A DNA stretch of 64,000 bases from contig OX621250.1 in assembly GCA_951640165.1 (NCBI GenBank), positions 8,742,001 through 8,806,000 on the forward strand. The letters are read 5' to 3'. Position numbers and translations under genes: made by a program. This document shows, piece after piece, positions 9,476 through 21,925 of this stretch. Numbering within the stretch: the first letter of the stretch is position 1; the number at the start of each line of letters is the position of its first letter. Under the pieces are notes generated by a model, which worked only from the letters and a program-made list of their open reading frames with translations, ran no database searches and was not told the origin of the DNA. Source of the DNA: Pseudoips prasinana (Eukaryota; Arthropoda; Insecta; Lepidoptera; Nolidae).

Positions 9476-12400
9476 ATCGTCCCCGTAGAGGGAAAATTAA
9501 ATAACTCTGATTTTGTAGTTCTGAGATAAACGCGATTTAGTGTTTTTTTTAGTTAATGTACATTTGTAAGAAAATGTGAGATAATTTTACCGTCGGTGTT
9601 TTTATATTTTGTGGACCTGATAACCTTTTACATTATGCTTTAACAAACTGAACACTATCTTTAACTATAACTAAATAAGAAATTAAAAATCAAGTTGTTT
9701 AATTTTGCCACAACTGTTTTTATAACGTAACAACAATTAGCTACTTATTTCGGCTATTTATTTAGTTTTCCTACAACTAAATACATTTGGTAGAGTAAAT
9801 TTTGGTGAAATAAATGGAGTTATTGAAATTATCAAGAACGAAATTTTTTTAAATGGAAAACTTAGTGGTTTTGTGCGTTATTATTACTTTGATATTTATT
9901 GGTCTCATATGAAATAAAAGCTGTATTATGATATGAATAAAGTTATATTAAGGAATAAATAGAAAAGTAAACTAAAATTTAGAAAAAGTGTACTTATCTT
10001 GCCACAAACTTAAAAAATAAACATCATCATCATCATATCAGCCAAAAGGTCCACAGCTGGACAAAGGCCCACAATTGCCGGTCTTGCGCTATTCGCATCC
10101 AACAATTTCCAGCGACCCGCACAAGATCATGGGTCCATCTTGTAGGGACCTGCTCACGCTGCGTCTTCCAGTTCGTGGTTACCACTCGAGAACCTTTCTG
10201 CTCTAACGGCCGTGGGTTCTACGTTCTATGTGGCCACCCACTGCCACTTCAGTTTTACAATTCTTTGGGCTATGTCGGTGACTTTGGTTCGCCTGCAGAT
10301 TCCGACATTTCTGATTCGATATCGCAAGAAAACTCCGAGCATAGCCCTCTCCATTTCTCTTTGGGTGACCTTGAGCCTTCTAATAAGGCTCATAGTGAGC
10401 GACCACGTATCTGGTCTGTCATCAAGTCATCACTGGCAACACACACTGGTTGAAGACTTTCAACTTGAGACACTGCGGTATTTTGGACGAGAAGATGTTA
10501 CGTAGTTTCCCGAACGCTGCCCAGCCGAGTTGGATTCTACGATGGACCACCTTCTCGAAGTTAGAACGACCTAGTTGGATGGTCTGTCCTAGGTAAATAT
10601 AGTTATATATATATAGTCTCCAACCTTCAATTAAGTGGGGTTGGAGGTTTGACATGATTTTCGTCATATCCATGTTCCTTTTCAGGCCCACTTGTTGAGA
10701 AACTCTACTGAGGTCATAGAGCATTGTACCGAAATCTTACATGGTCTCAGCCATGACTACTATATCATCGGCCAATCGTAAGTGAGTGATATACTCGCCA
10801 TTGACCAGAAGCTTGAAGACATCTTCCAATGCAGCGACGAACACTTTCGGAGATGTAACATCGTCCTGTCTCACACCTCGCTGCAAGTGGATAGGTTTCG
10901 AGTTTTGGTCCTGGAGTCGCACTAACATTGTGGCGTTCATACAAATACTTTAACACCTCGATTTACTGGTAGTAGATTTGGCACCTTAGGAGAGACCACA
11001 GCCCAGGTTTCGATAATCTAAGGCTTTCTCATAGTCCACAAACACTAAGCACAGTGGCTTGTTATACTCTTCGACTTCTTATGTATAACTTGCCGCAGCG
11101 TATGTATACCGGCTGCGGTGGTCTATGGTGCTAAAGACTTTTCGGATACCGGCTTGTTCGGGAGGCTGGAAATCATCAAATGACTCAGCAGTGTGATAGG
11201 TCAATAATTCTTCAATAGGGTTTTGTCGCCCTTTTTGAAGGAGAGCACTACCACACTTCTGTGCCATGCTTGTGGTGTTTGATTATCTAGTATGACGGAG
11301 TTAAATAACTTCTGAGGGGCCCGTAGGATTGGTGTACCATCCGCCTTCAGAAGCTCTGCTGAAACTCCATCATTACCAAGAGCCTTGTTGTTCTTAAGTT
11401 GTCTGAGAGCCATTTTAATCTCGTACAGGCTGACGTCCGGGTGTCTTCAGTGTAATGTCGAGTTGGTCGTGCTCCATCCAAGACATGACTTTTGGCAGGT
11501 GACTGCGTTGTCGTATATAACTGTCCATAGAATTCTGAATCTCTCACAGCAACGTGACGATTGCCGTGCATCCTCAGTCTTCAGCTTCGTCAGTTGGGTT
11601 TTTCCAACAGACAGATCTCTTACGAACACTTTAGAGCCTTTGTTCCGCTCGATGGCTTCTTTAATACTACTTGTATTAAATTGACGCGTGTCGCGAGTCA
11701 AAGACTTTGAGATCTGTCTGTTGAGCAGCCGGTATATAGTAGCATCATCTGAGGATGTCAGAACCATTTTCCGTATTACTTCCATAAGTTGCAGGGCAAA
11801 GTCTGTTTGTATGCTGGGCCTTGAAGACCTTAAACTCAGCCGTCTGGACAGCTTCTACGAGCCTGTCGTAGTATGAGTTCACTTCCTCGCAGCCTGCTAG
11901 GCATTCGAAACGGTTTCGCAGTTCGAGCTGAAATGGTGGGTTTTGGACGTGGATAGGTAAAGGTCGGCGCGTAGACTTTATCAGTCTGGACCTCTGGAGC
12001 TTGACATTAGATTCAATAAGCCTCTCACCAGTCTGTGATCTCTCCCGGTTTTAACCGCATTGATCACAGAGACGTCATTAAACGTCTGTCGTCTCGTCGA
12101 CAAGATAAAGTCTATCTCATTTTTGTTTTAGCCATCGGGGCTCACCCAGGTCCATTTGCGATGATCCAGCTTCCTGAAGAAGGAATTTATCATAAAGAGT
12201 CCCTCCTTCTCCATGTCGGCCAACATTTGGCCCCGAGGGTTCCGGTCGCCAGTTCCAAATTGCCCCACTCTCAGCTCATTCCCGAATCGTTTACCCTCGC
12301 GGAAATATAGCAGGTTCCCGGATTTTAGGATTATCGTGGGGAAGACACGATATTCCTAAAAACTCTCTTTGGACTTCAGACAAACCTATGATATCCCAAT

Positions 12401-13230
12401 GTAACCTGCTCAGTTCCTTGTCCAGTTCAATGATATTCTCATCGGTCAACTGTGTGTGAGTGTTATATGTTGCCAGGGCCAGACGTTATCGGTTTTGGTA
12501 ACACGGCGTCTGCCGGGGATTTTTAGCACCCCGGTTTCTTTTTCCTTATTTCCTGTTTCTATTACTGAATCTGTTATCCCAGCGATTGTGACATTGTGTT
12601 CCATAATTCTTCTATCAGGGTGAGACTAATTGGTCAATAGGGATTTCAATAAAAGCTCAAGTTGTTATAATATTACTGGTTTCATCTTTAGAATCTCTCG
12701 ACAAAATCGGGTTTATTCGTTCAAATCTCTTAACTCTTTTTTTCTTCTTAGCCAGTGAAATATTGATGTCTATTAAAGAACTAACTTTCCCTTTTATTTT
12801 ATTTTCTTCATTTGTAAAAGGCGGCATTGGTTCGATACCCGAAATGAGACTTGACCCTCTGATTACCTTTGATGACAACTTAATTTATTTAATTTTATTT
12901 GCCTATCATCTTATAATTAATCATTAGCTAGTTGTAGAAGAAATAAATAACATCAATTATTTATAAATTAGGTACGTCATATCAGAATTCTGAATCGCAG
13001 AATTAAATAAATAGAGTTATTTAGTTTTCCTAGAACTAAGTTAGTTTTGTGAAAGAATTTATAAGTTGAGGAAAAATTCAACAACTCAAGTTATTTAATT
13101 TAATTGACATTCATCTTGTCATTGACCACAGTTATTGATTTATTTACTGAGTTATTTAGTTTTCCTTTAAAAAAAATGATAAAGTCAATTTCGCCAAAAT
13201 CGGAGTTATTTAATTTTCCAACTACGGGGA

Positions 13231-13240
<10 letters not shown>
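9476..13240. mobile_element. TIR element split by a nested RTE LINE
   Basis: The left end 'tatatcgtccccgtag' followed by 'ggaaaattaaataactc' (about 9476-9515) is inverted at the right end (about 13198-13240). The motif 'gagttatttagttttcc' or close variants recurs beneath the ends at about 9760, 13015, 13148 and 13203. Removing the RTE insertion leaves about 1.1 kb with no recognisable transposase. A target duplication cannot be read because the flanks are (TA)-rich. The class is unknown. Confidence 0.65.
10018..12600 (-). pseudogene. RTE-clade LINE (HmRTE-like), near full length but broken
   Basis: On the minus strand from about 12480 downward I see an AP-endonuclease start ('THTQLTDENIIELDKELSRL', 'WDIIGLSEVQ'), a linker, then reverse-transcriptase motifs: 'NNKALGNDGVSAELLK' near 11360, 'HLRLADDIVVMAE' near 10760 (catalytic box LADD instead of FADD) and 'YLGQTIQLGRSNFEKVVHRR' near 10600. 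The C-terminus and 3' tail end at a (cat)n run at 10018-10036. The reading frame is broken many times (open pieces such as 10422-10724, 10737-10940, 11201-11413, 11447-11785). These motifs match the Heliconius-type RTE family. It sits inside the TIR element at 9476-13240. Confidence 0.85.
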
Positions 13241-13276
<36 letters not shown>

Positions 13277-13300
13277 CATACTATAATATATATATATATA

Positions 13301-13336
<36 letters not shown>

Positions 13337-13340
13337 TATA
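13240..13340. repeat. (TA)n microsatellite block
   Basis: Several TA runs with short interruptions, between the TIR element and the 3' end of the following LINE. It may be the target or tail of that LINE. Confidence 0.9.
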
Positions 13341-13385
13341 TAAATAAATAAATTATATAATAAATAATACAACTGTAATATGATA

Positions 13386-16317
13386 TTAGATTTTCTTTAA
13401 AAGATATGCGCGAGTTTTCATTTTAAAAGAATAACGACTCTTTGCCATCCTGATTTCCGGTGGAAGGGAGTTCCATAGAAGAATCGATTGTACGACGAAA
13501 GAAGAGTGAATGAAATTAGAATGATGAGATGGGCACTGAAGAAGTCTATTATGAGAAGAACGAAGAAATTTACTGTGGTTGCTATGTAGATAGTGAAATT
13601 TTGAAGTTAGATACGAGGGAGAAGAGGCAGAATCAAGTAAAGAGTAGTTAACGCTCTCAGAGACCTACGCTGCCGAATAGGCAACCACTTAAGTTGAGAG
13701 CGATAATTAGACACATGATCGTATTTTCGGAGATTGAAAATGAATCGAATGCAGTTATTTAGAAGTCGGTCAAGTTTATTAAGATGATCTGCATTCAGGT
13801 CAAAGTAGCACACATCACCATAGCCAATGATAGGGAATATTAAGGCCTGCACGAGCAACACTTTTGTTCCAGATGGGAGAAAGTGTCTAAAACGATAGAG
13901 TGACCGTAAAGTATTTGTGACCCTCTGGCAAACACTAGTTATTTGGTTCTGCCAGCTCATTGTTGAATCAATGTGGAGACCTAGGTTTTTAACACTTTGG
14001 CTAATTGGTATAGCAGAATTATTAAATGATATAAGCGGTAGTTCTTCAACATCAAATCTGCTCATCATGCGAGAACTACCGACAATCATTGCTTGACATT
14101 TTAAGGGATTAACAGTAAGCCCGAAGTTATCAGACCAATTTTTGATCAGGTCTAAATCCTGATTTAGTTTTCCGATTACTTCAGGCAAGCTGTCAACACT
14201 CGCTTGAGCATATAATCGTAGGTCATCGGCATACAGATGATACGCATTTTGAATATTTTTCGTTAAGAGGTTGATAAAAACAGAAAATAAAAGAGGAGAA
14301 AGAATACCGCCTTGAGGGACACCAGTCTCCAAGTCACACCAATTCGATGAAGCTTCACCGATGCGTACAGATTGCTGGCGCCCTCGAAGATATGAAGAAA
14401 ACCATTCCAGTGGTACGTCAGAGATCATAAGATGGGAGAGGACACATGGAAGGATATCGTGACCGACGGTATTAAAAGCGTTAGAGAAGTCTACCAAAAC
14501 CATCACCGTGACTTCGGTATCCTCCATACCTGCTCGAATATCGTCAGTCACTTTAAGAAGTGCCGTGGTAGTACTGTGTTTAGGTCTAAAACCAGATTGC
14601 AGGGGACTTAACAAGCTATTGGAAAGTATGAAATGTGAAAGCTGTTTCTGAACACAGGACTCCAGTACTTTGGATAAGAAAGGAAGGATAGAAATAGGAC
14701 GGTATTGGGTAGGGAGAGTGGGATTGGTGACCTTAGGGAGTGGATGGACATAAGCTTTACGCCATATGGAGGGGAATGTTCCGGAATTAAGGGAAAAGTT
14801 GACTATGTGCGTAATTGCAGGAAGGAGGTTATCCAGGATAGTAGTAATCATCCGTCGGCTGATACCATCACAGCCAACAGCATTCGATTTAATGGAGAGG
14901 ATAATATTTTTGATCTCATTCGAATCCACTGTTGTGAAATAAAAAGGAGAGATATTTGGGCGCGTAAGACCATTAAGAAAGGCTATAGTTTGAAATTGGA
15001 TTAAATGATCCAACGAAGAAGTAGTAGTGAAATGTTGGTTAAGATCATCTAAACCAATCGAGCTGGGAAGGTCTAAATGACGCGGCTTACCGATACCAAG
15101 AGTTCCAAGGAATTTCCAGATACCGGCAGGTGAAGAAGAAGATATGTTATCAAGAATATGACGGCGTTTAGCATTGCGTATCATCTGATTACACCGATTC
15201 CTAGCAATTTTGTAAAGGTTCCAATTTAGATCGCTGCGCGCTTTTTTGAAGTTGAGAAATGCTCGATCTCTACGTCGCATTACCATTTTTACTTCCTTCG
15301 ACATCCACGGCGCAGGCAGGCTTTTCAATTTAACCTTTGCTACGGGCGCATGGACATCGTACAACCCAAAGATATTCTTGTTGAAAATATCGACCATGTC
15401 GTCAACATTTTGAGCTACTTGCAAAGGTTCCCAGTCAATATTAGATGCATCCTTACGGAGGTGATTGACATCAATCCGACCGAAGGAACGCACGTGCACG
15501 ACCTTGGGTTTGGTTGGGAGGCTTAAGGATATAAGAAAGGTAAATGAGGTCGTGATGGGAGAATCCAGGAGCTACATGTTGCCCATGAGAGGCAACTAAG
15601 GAGAGGTTAGAGGTAAGGATTAAGTCAAGCCAAGTATTATCACCTGAGATGTTATGGTGCGTAGGTTGGAGTGGTAACACATGAAGGCTGCTTGACTCGA
15701 CTATGTGCAGGAGTTTACGGGAACGAGGGGAATTACGGACATTGAGGTTGGTATTGAAATCACCCATGATGATGTGATGAGCATACTCGGAACCTAAAGA
15801 TTCTAAAACCAATTCGATATCGGTGAAGTAGTCAATATTTGGAGGGTAGTAAACCACACCTAAAACCGTGTTCGACCCTTTGAGAGAAATTTCAAGAAAG
15901 AGAAGAGGCAGAATAGGTAGGGGTGGAAGTTGCTAAAATCTTAAAAGGAAGGTCACTTCTTACATACACTGCAACACCGCCCCCCGCCTTACCTATTCGG
16001 TCGTTACGTACAAGAATGAATCCAGGCAGAGAATACGTGGTCGAAAGTAGGTTAGGTTTAAGCCAGCTTTCGGAAATCAAGATGGCGTGAACGTTACAAT
16101 CTGAGAACGTCTCATGCAGATCATTGTAATGACTGGGTATACTTTGCGCGTTAAGATGGCATATATTTAATAAATGTCGACAATTACCTGAAAAGGTTTG
16201 CCGTACTAAATCGCCGAGGGTATCGGGCAAGGATGAAAAACTATCATTTCCTGAAGTCGTAGATTCTATTACAGAATGAAAAGAATCATCATCACTATCG
16301 CTATTTGAATAATACAT
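13386..16317 (-). pseudogene. Jockey/CR1-group LINE ORF2 (endonuclease-reverse transcriptase), three frameshifts
   Basis: Minus strand. The frame from 16317 starts the endonuclease ('ICHLNAQSIPSHYNDL', 'ILISESWLKP', 'GGGVAVYVRSDLPFK'). A 1-nt shift near 15893 leads into 'VVYYPPNIDYF' and 'IIMGDFNTNL'. A second shift near 15530 leads into a 630-codon open frame (15499-13607) with complete reverse-transcriptase motifs: 'PTQYRPISILPFLSKVLE', 'VLVDFSNAF', 'TGVPQGGILSPLLF' and the catalytic YADD at residues 423-426. A third shift near 13615 is needed to reach 'LLWNSLPPEIR' and a stop at 13386. No ORF1 is recognised upstream. This is a young, almost intact copy, but it cannot make one continuous protein. 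Confidence 0.85.
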
Positions 16318-16929
16318 AAATAAATATTAACAATATAAGATAAATATATAAGATATATAAAAATACTATATAATAACGTTAAGTATAGTAGTGCTATGCA
16401 GTACACACACGTGGGTATACTCTGCACCACCCGCCAGCTTACAAACAGGCATTAAACACAAAAAAATACATATAATCACAGAGAAAAAAAAATCAAGATA
16501 ACATAACGTTAATAAAATTTTAACGTTAATAAAACATTAACATTTTAACGTAATTTGGAACGCATCCGTTCAGATATGGTTATAGTGAAAAGTAATTTTG
16601 ACTAATTCAAATGACAAATAGAAAATTATTGACAACAAAACGTAGTTTAGTTTTAGTTATATACTCTTTGGACAAACCTTTACCATACGGGTATTAGAAA
16701 TTAGCAAAAGTAAAGCAAATATCAAATTATTAGAGGGTAATGACTGATATAAGTTATTTTTCCTGACCCTCAAAATAAGTGGCATTATAGAAGCCAACAA
16801 CAAACAATGATTCCTAGAGGTAAGTAAAATATAACAAATATACAATTACAACGTAAATTATGAACTTTTGCAAAGTTTAGCACTTTTGATCACAGAGCAC
16901 TATTTTTTCAGATCATCCCCGCCGCTACT
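16318..16929. other. Probable LINE 5' UTR and AT-rich spacer
   Basis: Lies upstream of the LINE ORF2 start on the minus strand, up to the Helitron fragment. It has no recognisable ORF1. The open frame at 16657-16845 is short and has no domain. Confidence 0.4.
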
Positions 16930-17875
16930 ACCAGGTGTCGACGGTTCATCTTTCAGCTTCGATAATGTTTTGCTGCAGATTTGTGACTTTGAGCCGAGTG
17001 CCGTTACAAAGTTTGGGAGTTCATAAATTTCTGAGGAGCATTATTGGTTCACCGATTTTTAAAACTATTTTGTGGGCAGGAAGTTCGGGTGTGCTGAGGG
17101 AATCCAAAAATTCTGCCAGGTAGTGCGTGGCGTCATCTTCTTCCATAACTGTATTTATTGAGCTATATTCTTTACTATTCCCAGACGCATGAGTCAATAT
17201 TTTGAAATGAATTGCCGCTAAAATATGCCTAAATGCCGCAGCTTGGTCATTGCGGGGAGTCAAAATAGCTCGCTGACATAGCCAAGAACCAGCTTGATTT
17301 CCCATGTTTGTGGTATCTCCGTACACAGAAGAAATAAGCTCCTGCTGTGATGTAACGTAAGGACAGAGATTACCAATCAAAATAACTTCCATCTTCTTGT
17401 ACGGGGTATGAGCCATCGCCTATTTTTAACAATAAATTGGCAAACTCCTGTGCATTTTCGCAGCCTCTGACTGATCGGGCTCCCTCCTATACTTATAACT
17501 ATCTCTTGAATAGCCAATAAGGACCCTGTTGTGACAAATTTCACATACCCTGTCAGGAATTTCTCCATCAGTATTTAGTTGTACATGTCTCATAAAATCT
17601 TCAGCAAACTGGTCTTGGTACTTTTGCCTTAACTGGTTAGCACCCGATAACGCACAAAAGGTCAATAAGATGGCAAACAAATGTCGCAAGCGATGTGGAC
17701 TATCGCTCACGCATGCTTCCGCTAGAGCGTCATCCCAATGCTGACCTCCATCTAATAAATGGCATGCTCGGCAAGCGGCCTGGTATGTGGGATGTTCAAT
17801 ATCATCAACTTTACGGAGCTCAGCAAAAGACGTAGGTCCTCGCACTACATGGACCAGACTGGGATGACTTTATAG
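16930..17875 (-). pseudogene. Helitron RepHel helicase fragment 1
   Basis: Minus strand, in order: 'RGPTSFAELRKVDD', 'YQAACRACHLLDGGQHWDDA' (17845-17426), then after frame changes 'LTPRNDQAAAFRHIL', 'AEFLDSLSTPELPAHKIVLK' and 'GEPIMLLRNL' (17416-17021), then 'TPKLCNGTRLKVTNLQQNII'. This is the Pif1-like helicase domain of Helitrons. It ends near 16930 before the final helicase motifs. At least two frame breaks make it a pseudogene. Confidence 0.85.
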
Positions 17876-17879
17876 GGAA

Positions 17880-18110
17880 CTACAGTATTTTAAACTGAAA
17901 AGGGAGATCATTTGGCACTAACGGAATACGTGACACGAACACTGTTTCTCCCTGGGCGGATCCAGGCATAATAGTAGCCTCTATAACACGATGCAAAGTT
18001 TTGACTTGAAGCCTAGTGCCGTTGCAAAGTTTAGGTAGCTTCAAATTCCTCAGAACCATTATAGGTATACCCACACGCAATCTCTATTTTATCCCCTTAG
18101 GGTTAGTATT
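17880..18110 (-). pseudogene. Helitron RepHel helicase fragment 2
   Basis: Minus-strand frame 18080-17880 reads 'RVGIPIMVLRNLKLPKLCNG', 'TRLQVKTL' and 'SRIPLVPNDLPFQFK'. It repeats the 'PIMLLRNL..PKLCNGTRL' segment already present in fragment 1, so it comes from a second helicase copy. It starts only a few bases from the upstream edge of fragment 1. Confidence 0.8.
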
Positions 18111-18304
18111 TCCAAAAACCCTTCCTTAGTGAATGCATACGTCATAAAAAGTACCTACCGGCAAAATTTCAAGTCTCTAACCCCAGCCGTTCAGGCTGTG
18201 CGTTGATATATCAGTCAGTTAGTTTCCTCTTTTACATAGGTAGGTATATAGATTTGTGCTGAGAAAATTATGAGAGACAGGGTTAATTTACAACATTCAG
18301 GGTT
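18111..18304. other. Repeat-derived spacer
   Basis: Contains 'tgtgcgttgatatatcagtc', a string common to arthropod repeats often found near Helitrons. No gene. Confidence 0.4.
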
Positions 18305-19885
18305 AATTCATCCCTTCAGTGGTGCCAAAGACGTGCGCCCCTGAGTTGACCCCGGTTTTAACGCGCCTTTACCGTCTCTCTTACAGCGCTAAAAGGGTTC
18401 CATCTTCGTGGAAGGTAGCCAACGTCCACCCTATTCCCAAAAAGGGTGACCGGTCGGACCCTACGAACTACAGGCCTGTAGCGGTAACATCCTTGCTATC
18501 CAAGGTCATGGAGAGAGTCATCAACTCTAAGCTCCTACAATACCTAGAGAAACACCAGCTGATAAGCGATCGTCAGTATGGCTTCCGTCACGGTCGTTCA
18601 GCTGGTGATCTTCTAGTGTATTTTACACATCGTTGGGCACAAACCTTGGAAAGCAAGGGTGAGGCTCTAGCCTGTAGTCTTGACATCGCCAAGGCATTCG
18701 ATAGGGTCTGGCATAAGGCTCTTCTATCGAAGCTACCATCATATGGAATCCCCGAGGGACTCTGCAGTTGGATCACCAGTTTTGGACGGTCGGAGCATTA
18801 AAGTCGTAGCAGACGGTTCTTGCTCCGACACCAAAACCATTAACGCTGGCGTACCACAAGGCTCGGTGCTCTCCCCTACGCTATTCATTCTGCATATCAA
18901 TGACATGTTATCTATAGAAAACATGCATTGCTATGCGGATGACAGCACGGGTGATGCGCAGTATAGCGGCCACCAGAATGTCTCTCGCAGCTCGGTACAA
19001 GAGAAACGGTTGCAACTTGTGTCTGAAGTCGAGGGTTCTCTCGGGCGGGCCTATGAATGGGGTGTAGAGAACCTAGTCCAGTTTAACCCCAATAAGACAC
19101 AAGTGTGCGCGTTCACTGCCAAGAAGGACCCATTTGTCGTAGCGCCCCGATTCCAAGGGGTTGATCCCCGTGTATCCGAGAGTATTGGGATCCTCGGAAT
19201 CGAAATTTCGAGCACCTGCCAATTTAGGGGCCATTTGGAGGACAAAGCCAAACTGGCAAGTAAGAAGTTGGGCGTCCTGAATAGAGCTAGGCGGTACTTC
19301 ACTCCAAGACAGCGGCTTGCGCTATATAAAGCACAAGTCCGCCCGCACATGGAGTATTGCTCACATATCTGGGCAGGAGCCCCTAAATACCAGCTCGACC
19401 CACTTGACTCCCTCCAAAGGCGTGCTATTAGAATCGTTGGGGATTCCAATCTTACGGACAGATTGGAGTCGCTAGAGCAGCGGAGAGACTTCGGATCTCT
19501 CTGCGTGTTCTACCGTCTCTATCACGGGGAATGCTCTGAGGAACTGTCTGAGCTGGTGCCATCGTCCCCTTTTTATCATCGGACCACGCGCACTCGCAGT
19601 AAGGTTCATCCGTATCACCTGGAAGCGATCTCGTCAAGCACGGTTCGCTTTCAGCGTTCATACATCCCACGTACGTGCCGGCTCTGGAATGAATTACCTG
19701 CTGCGGTGTTTCCCCAGCGCTACGACATGTCCTTCTTCAAACGAGGTTTAAAAAGAGTACTAATATCACGGTAGGCAGCGGTTTGCTGTGCCCCCTGGCA
19801 CTGCGAATGTCCATGAGCAGCGGTTACCACTTACCATCAGGTGGGCCGCTAGCTCGTCTGCTTACTAAGGCAATATAAAAAAAAA
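18305..19885 (+). pseudogene. 5'-truncated Jockey/CR1-group LINE with reverse-transcriptase domain
   Basis: Plus strand. Frame 18319-18801 holds 'ANVHPIPKKGDRSDPTNYRP', 'ISDRQYGFRHGRS' and 'ACSLDIAKAFDRVWHKALL'. A 1-nt deletion near 18783 shifts into frame 18680-19774 with 'INAGVPQGSVLSPTLF', the catalytic YADD at about 18932-18943 and the C-terminal 'RTCRLWNELPAAVFPQRYDM'. The stop at 19774 is followed by the 'cttaccatcaggtgggccgc' tail and a poly-A run ending near 19890. The endonuclease is absent, as expected for truncated target-primed insertion. Confidence 0.85.
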
Positions 19886-19899
19886 AAAACAAATACATT

Positions 19900-20480
19900 C
19901 AATCGGACAGGCTCAATAAAATTCGAATCGTATGTACATTCGCGTTACAAACGAATCGACAGCACAAACTTTCGATCGACTGACATTATAATTTAAAATC
20001 AAATTATAACAAATCCAACCTGGTACATAATTCAATTTGCCCAAAGAAAACAGAATATTTTAATAACCAATTTTGGACAACGACATACTTCTAGCCAACC
20101 AAGACCTTATTTCGAAACAATTCGGAACATTCAAAGCCCTAATCTTAACACTGCGAGTCAAAAGCAAAGCACAACGACATCTATCGAAATAAAATTCAAC
20201 TATCAAGCACAACGACATCTATCGAAATAAAAATCAACTATCAATAATTTAAAATTAAATTATAACAAATCCAACCTTCTACATAATTCAATTGGACAAC
20301 GACATATTTCTAGGCAACCAAGACCTTATTTCAAAACAATTCAGAACATTCAAAACCCTACGTAACTCATGCAAACAGCAAACACGGGCAAATCTTAACA
20401 CCGCGAGTCAAAAGAAATTCACAACGACATCTATCGAAATAAAAATCAACTATCGACCTAGTTCATTCAGAAAAGAGATG
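19900..20480 (+). repeat. Direct duplication of ~200 bp
   Basis: 'aaattataacaaatccaacc', 'caaccaagaccttatttc' and 'cacaacgacatctatcgaaa' occur in the same order at about 19995-20190 and 20255-20450. The last motif occurs a further time at about 20205. The copies differ by small indels. No coding function is seen. Confidence 0.75.
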
Positions 20481-20879
20481 TGATAATATGCACAATGACA
20501 TCTATCGGACAGTTAGGTAGTTCAACTATAAACATTAGTAATTCATCTTGAAGTAACGAAATGTGTGTTATTTTTCTACATGATTACTTTAAAATCTAAT
20601 ATCTTTTGATAGATTGAACCGATTGAAATAAAACAAAAACTAAATGTTACCTCAAGTTACGCTCAATCGTTATGTATAAAAGTTGTCTATATTGCTTTCG
20701 TATATTTTACGTGATACTCGAACATATAAACAGACAAACAGACGAAAATTCTAAAAATGCTGGAAATGGGTTCTATTGGTTGTTCTATAATACCCTGGCT
20801 ATTTTTTTTGGATTTTCTTTTGATGTACAAAAAATATTTTTCTACAGATTTATTATATGTATAGATAATGGCAATGCTA
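20481..20879. other. Intergenic, nothing recognised
   Basis: AT-rich. Opposed short frames at 20672-20908 and 20687-20896 have no domain. Confidence 0.4.
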
Positions 20880-20945
20880 ACAGGCAAGCTGGTCATCTAG
20901 TTAAGTGATCACCGCCGCCCATGCAAGCAGTGCCTCTAGCACGAG
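20880..20945 (-). mobile_element. LINE 3' tail fragment
   Basis: The minus strand reads 'gggcggcggtgatcactta' followed by a degraded tail, the same signature as the LINE ends at 1-120 and 19800-19860. Confidence 0.5.
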
Positions 20946-21565
20946 TTCCGGCAGTTAAGAGCCAACTAGCCACGCGGTCCAACTCGACTGTGGGCGCGGC
21001 CTCAAAGCGTGTTGTCTCACCTGATAAATTGTGCGACTGAGATGGGGTCAGAAATGAGCGAGCACGAACCAGTTGATGCGTTTACTATAATGTAGTAGCG
21101 CCCAAAAACGCAATTTCATTGACAAACACTAGCGGACGCGGCAAAGCGCGCGGAAACGGCAAGACAAATACATACTTACTATTAGACCTTACATATTTTA
21201 CGAGGGGGAAAGAATGTAGCATTATAGAGCCTAAACTTTTAAAGTTAGTAAAGTTTAAATTTAAATAAAGTTTTAGCTTATATGTGTCATGAGTGTGTAC
21301 GGGGAGGGTCCAAAACGCAACCCTATTTCTGTCAGTCTGGTATCAGTCTGTCACACAGGTTTTACAGTCATACGGTTAAAGTTACAGTCTTCAAGTTTTT
21401 GAGTAGATACATAGTATTGACCCAAAGCCATTCAAATTGTCAAAACATATTTTTAAATGATTTAAGCCCATACATTTTAATGGAACGGTCAAAATAATGT
21501 AGACTCATCCCGTCGAGCGGAGTACCGTTACGTAAGGAGGGAGCACAAGTACGAGTACCTACTAA
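20946..21565. other. Intergenic, no gene supported
   Basis: Moderately GC-rich at 20950-21150, then AT-rich. No recognised protein, RNA or element. Confidence 0.4.
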
Positions 21566-21715
21566 CTAACTATTGACTGCTTCGTTGGTCTAGCGCTAAG
21601 TGTTCACCCTTAGGGGACGATTTGTGCACTATAGTATGTCGCGTGCAGATGGCTAATCTCTATTGAGACTGGCTGCCGTGGCCGAATCCAGCTAGGAGGA
21701 CATTATTATATAACT
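21566..21715 (+). mobile_element. tRNA-derived SINE (family with 'ggctaatctctattgagac')
   Basis: The head 'tgcttcgttggtctagcgct' resembles a tRNA A box. The body 'cagatggctaatctctattg', 'gactggctgccgtggccga' is shared with inverted or partial copies at 36985-37210 and 53818-53862. The B box region is degraded. Confidence 0.6.
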
Positions 21716-21925
21716 AACTGTTAGTACCTACAACAGGTGAAGTGAAATAATAAGTGTATATTTTTCTTCTGGCCAAAATAAGGAATCATAATCAATATTA
21801 TCTATTTCCATGCCATTTGGCATCCACTGTGACTACAAAAAACATCATAGAACTTGCGCTAATGACAAAGCGCAAGTCCTATAATGTCTGTAAACAAACA
21901 CGCAACTATCGTACATCAGTGGCAC
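21716..21925. other. Intergenic
   Basis: Nothing recognised. Confidence 0.3.

Noticed and set aside
12657..12878. 73-codon lysine-rich minus-strand frame inside the TIR element
   Set aside because: No recognisable domain, no homologous frame elsewhere in the window, and composition fits AT-rich DNA.
14705..15004. 99-codon plus-strand open frame
   Set aside because: It is antisense to the LINE reverse-transcriptase gene and has no domain of its own.
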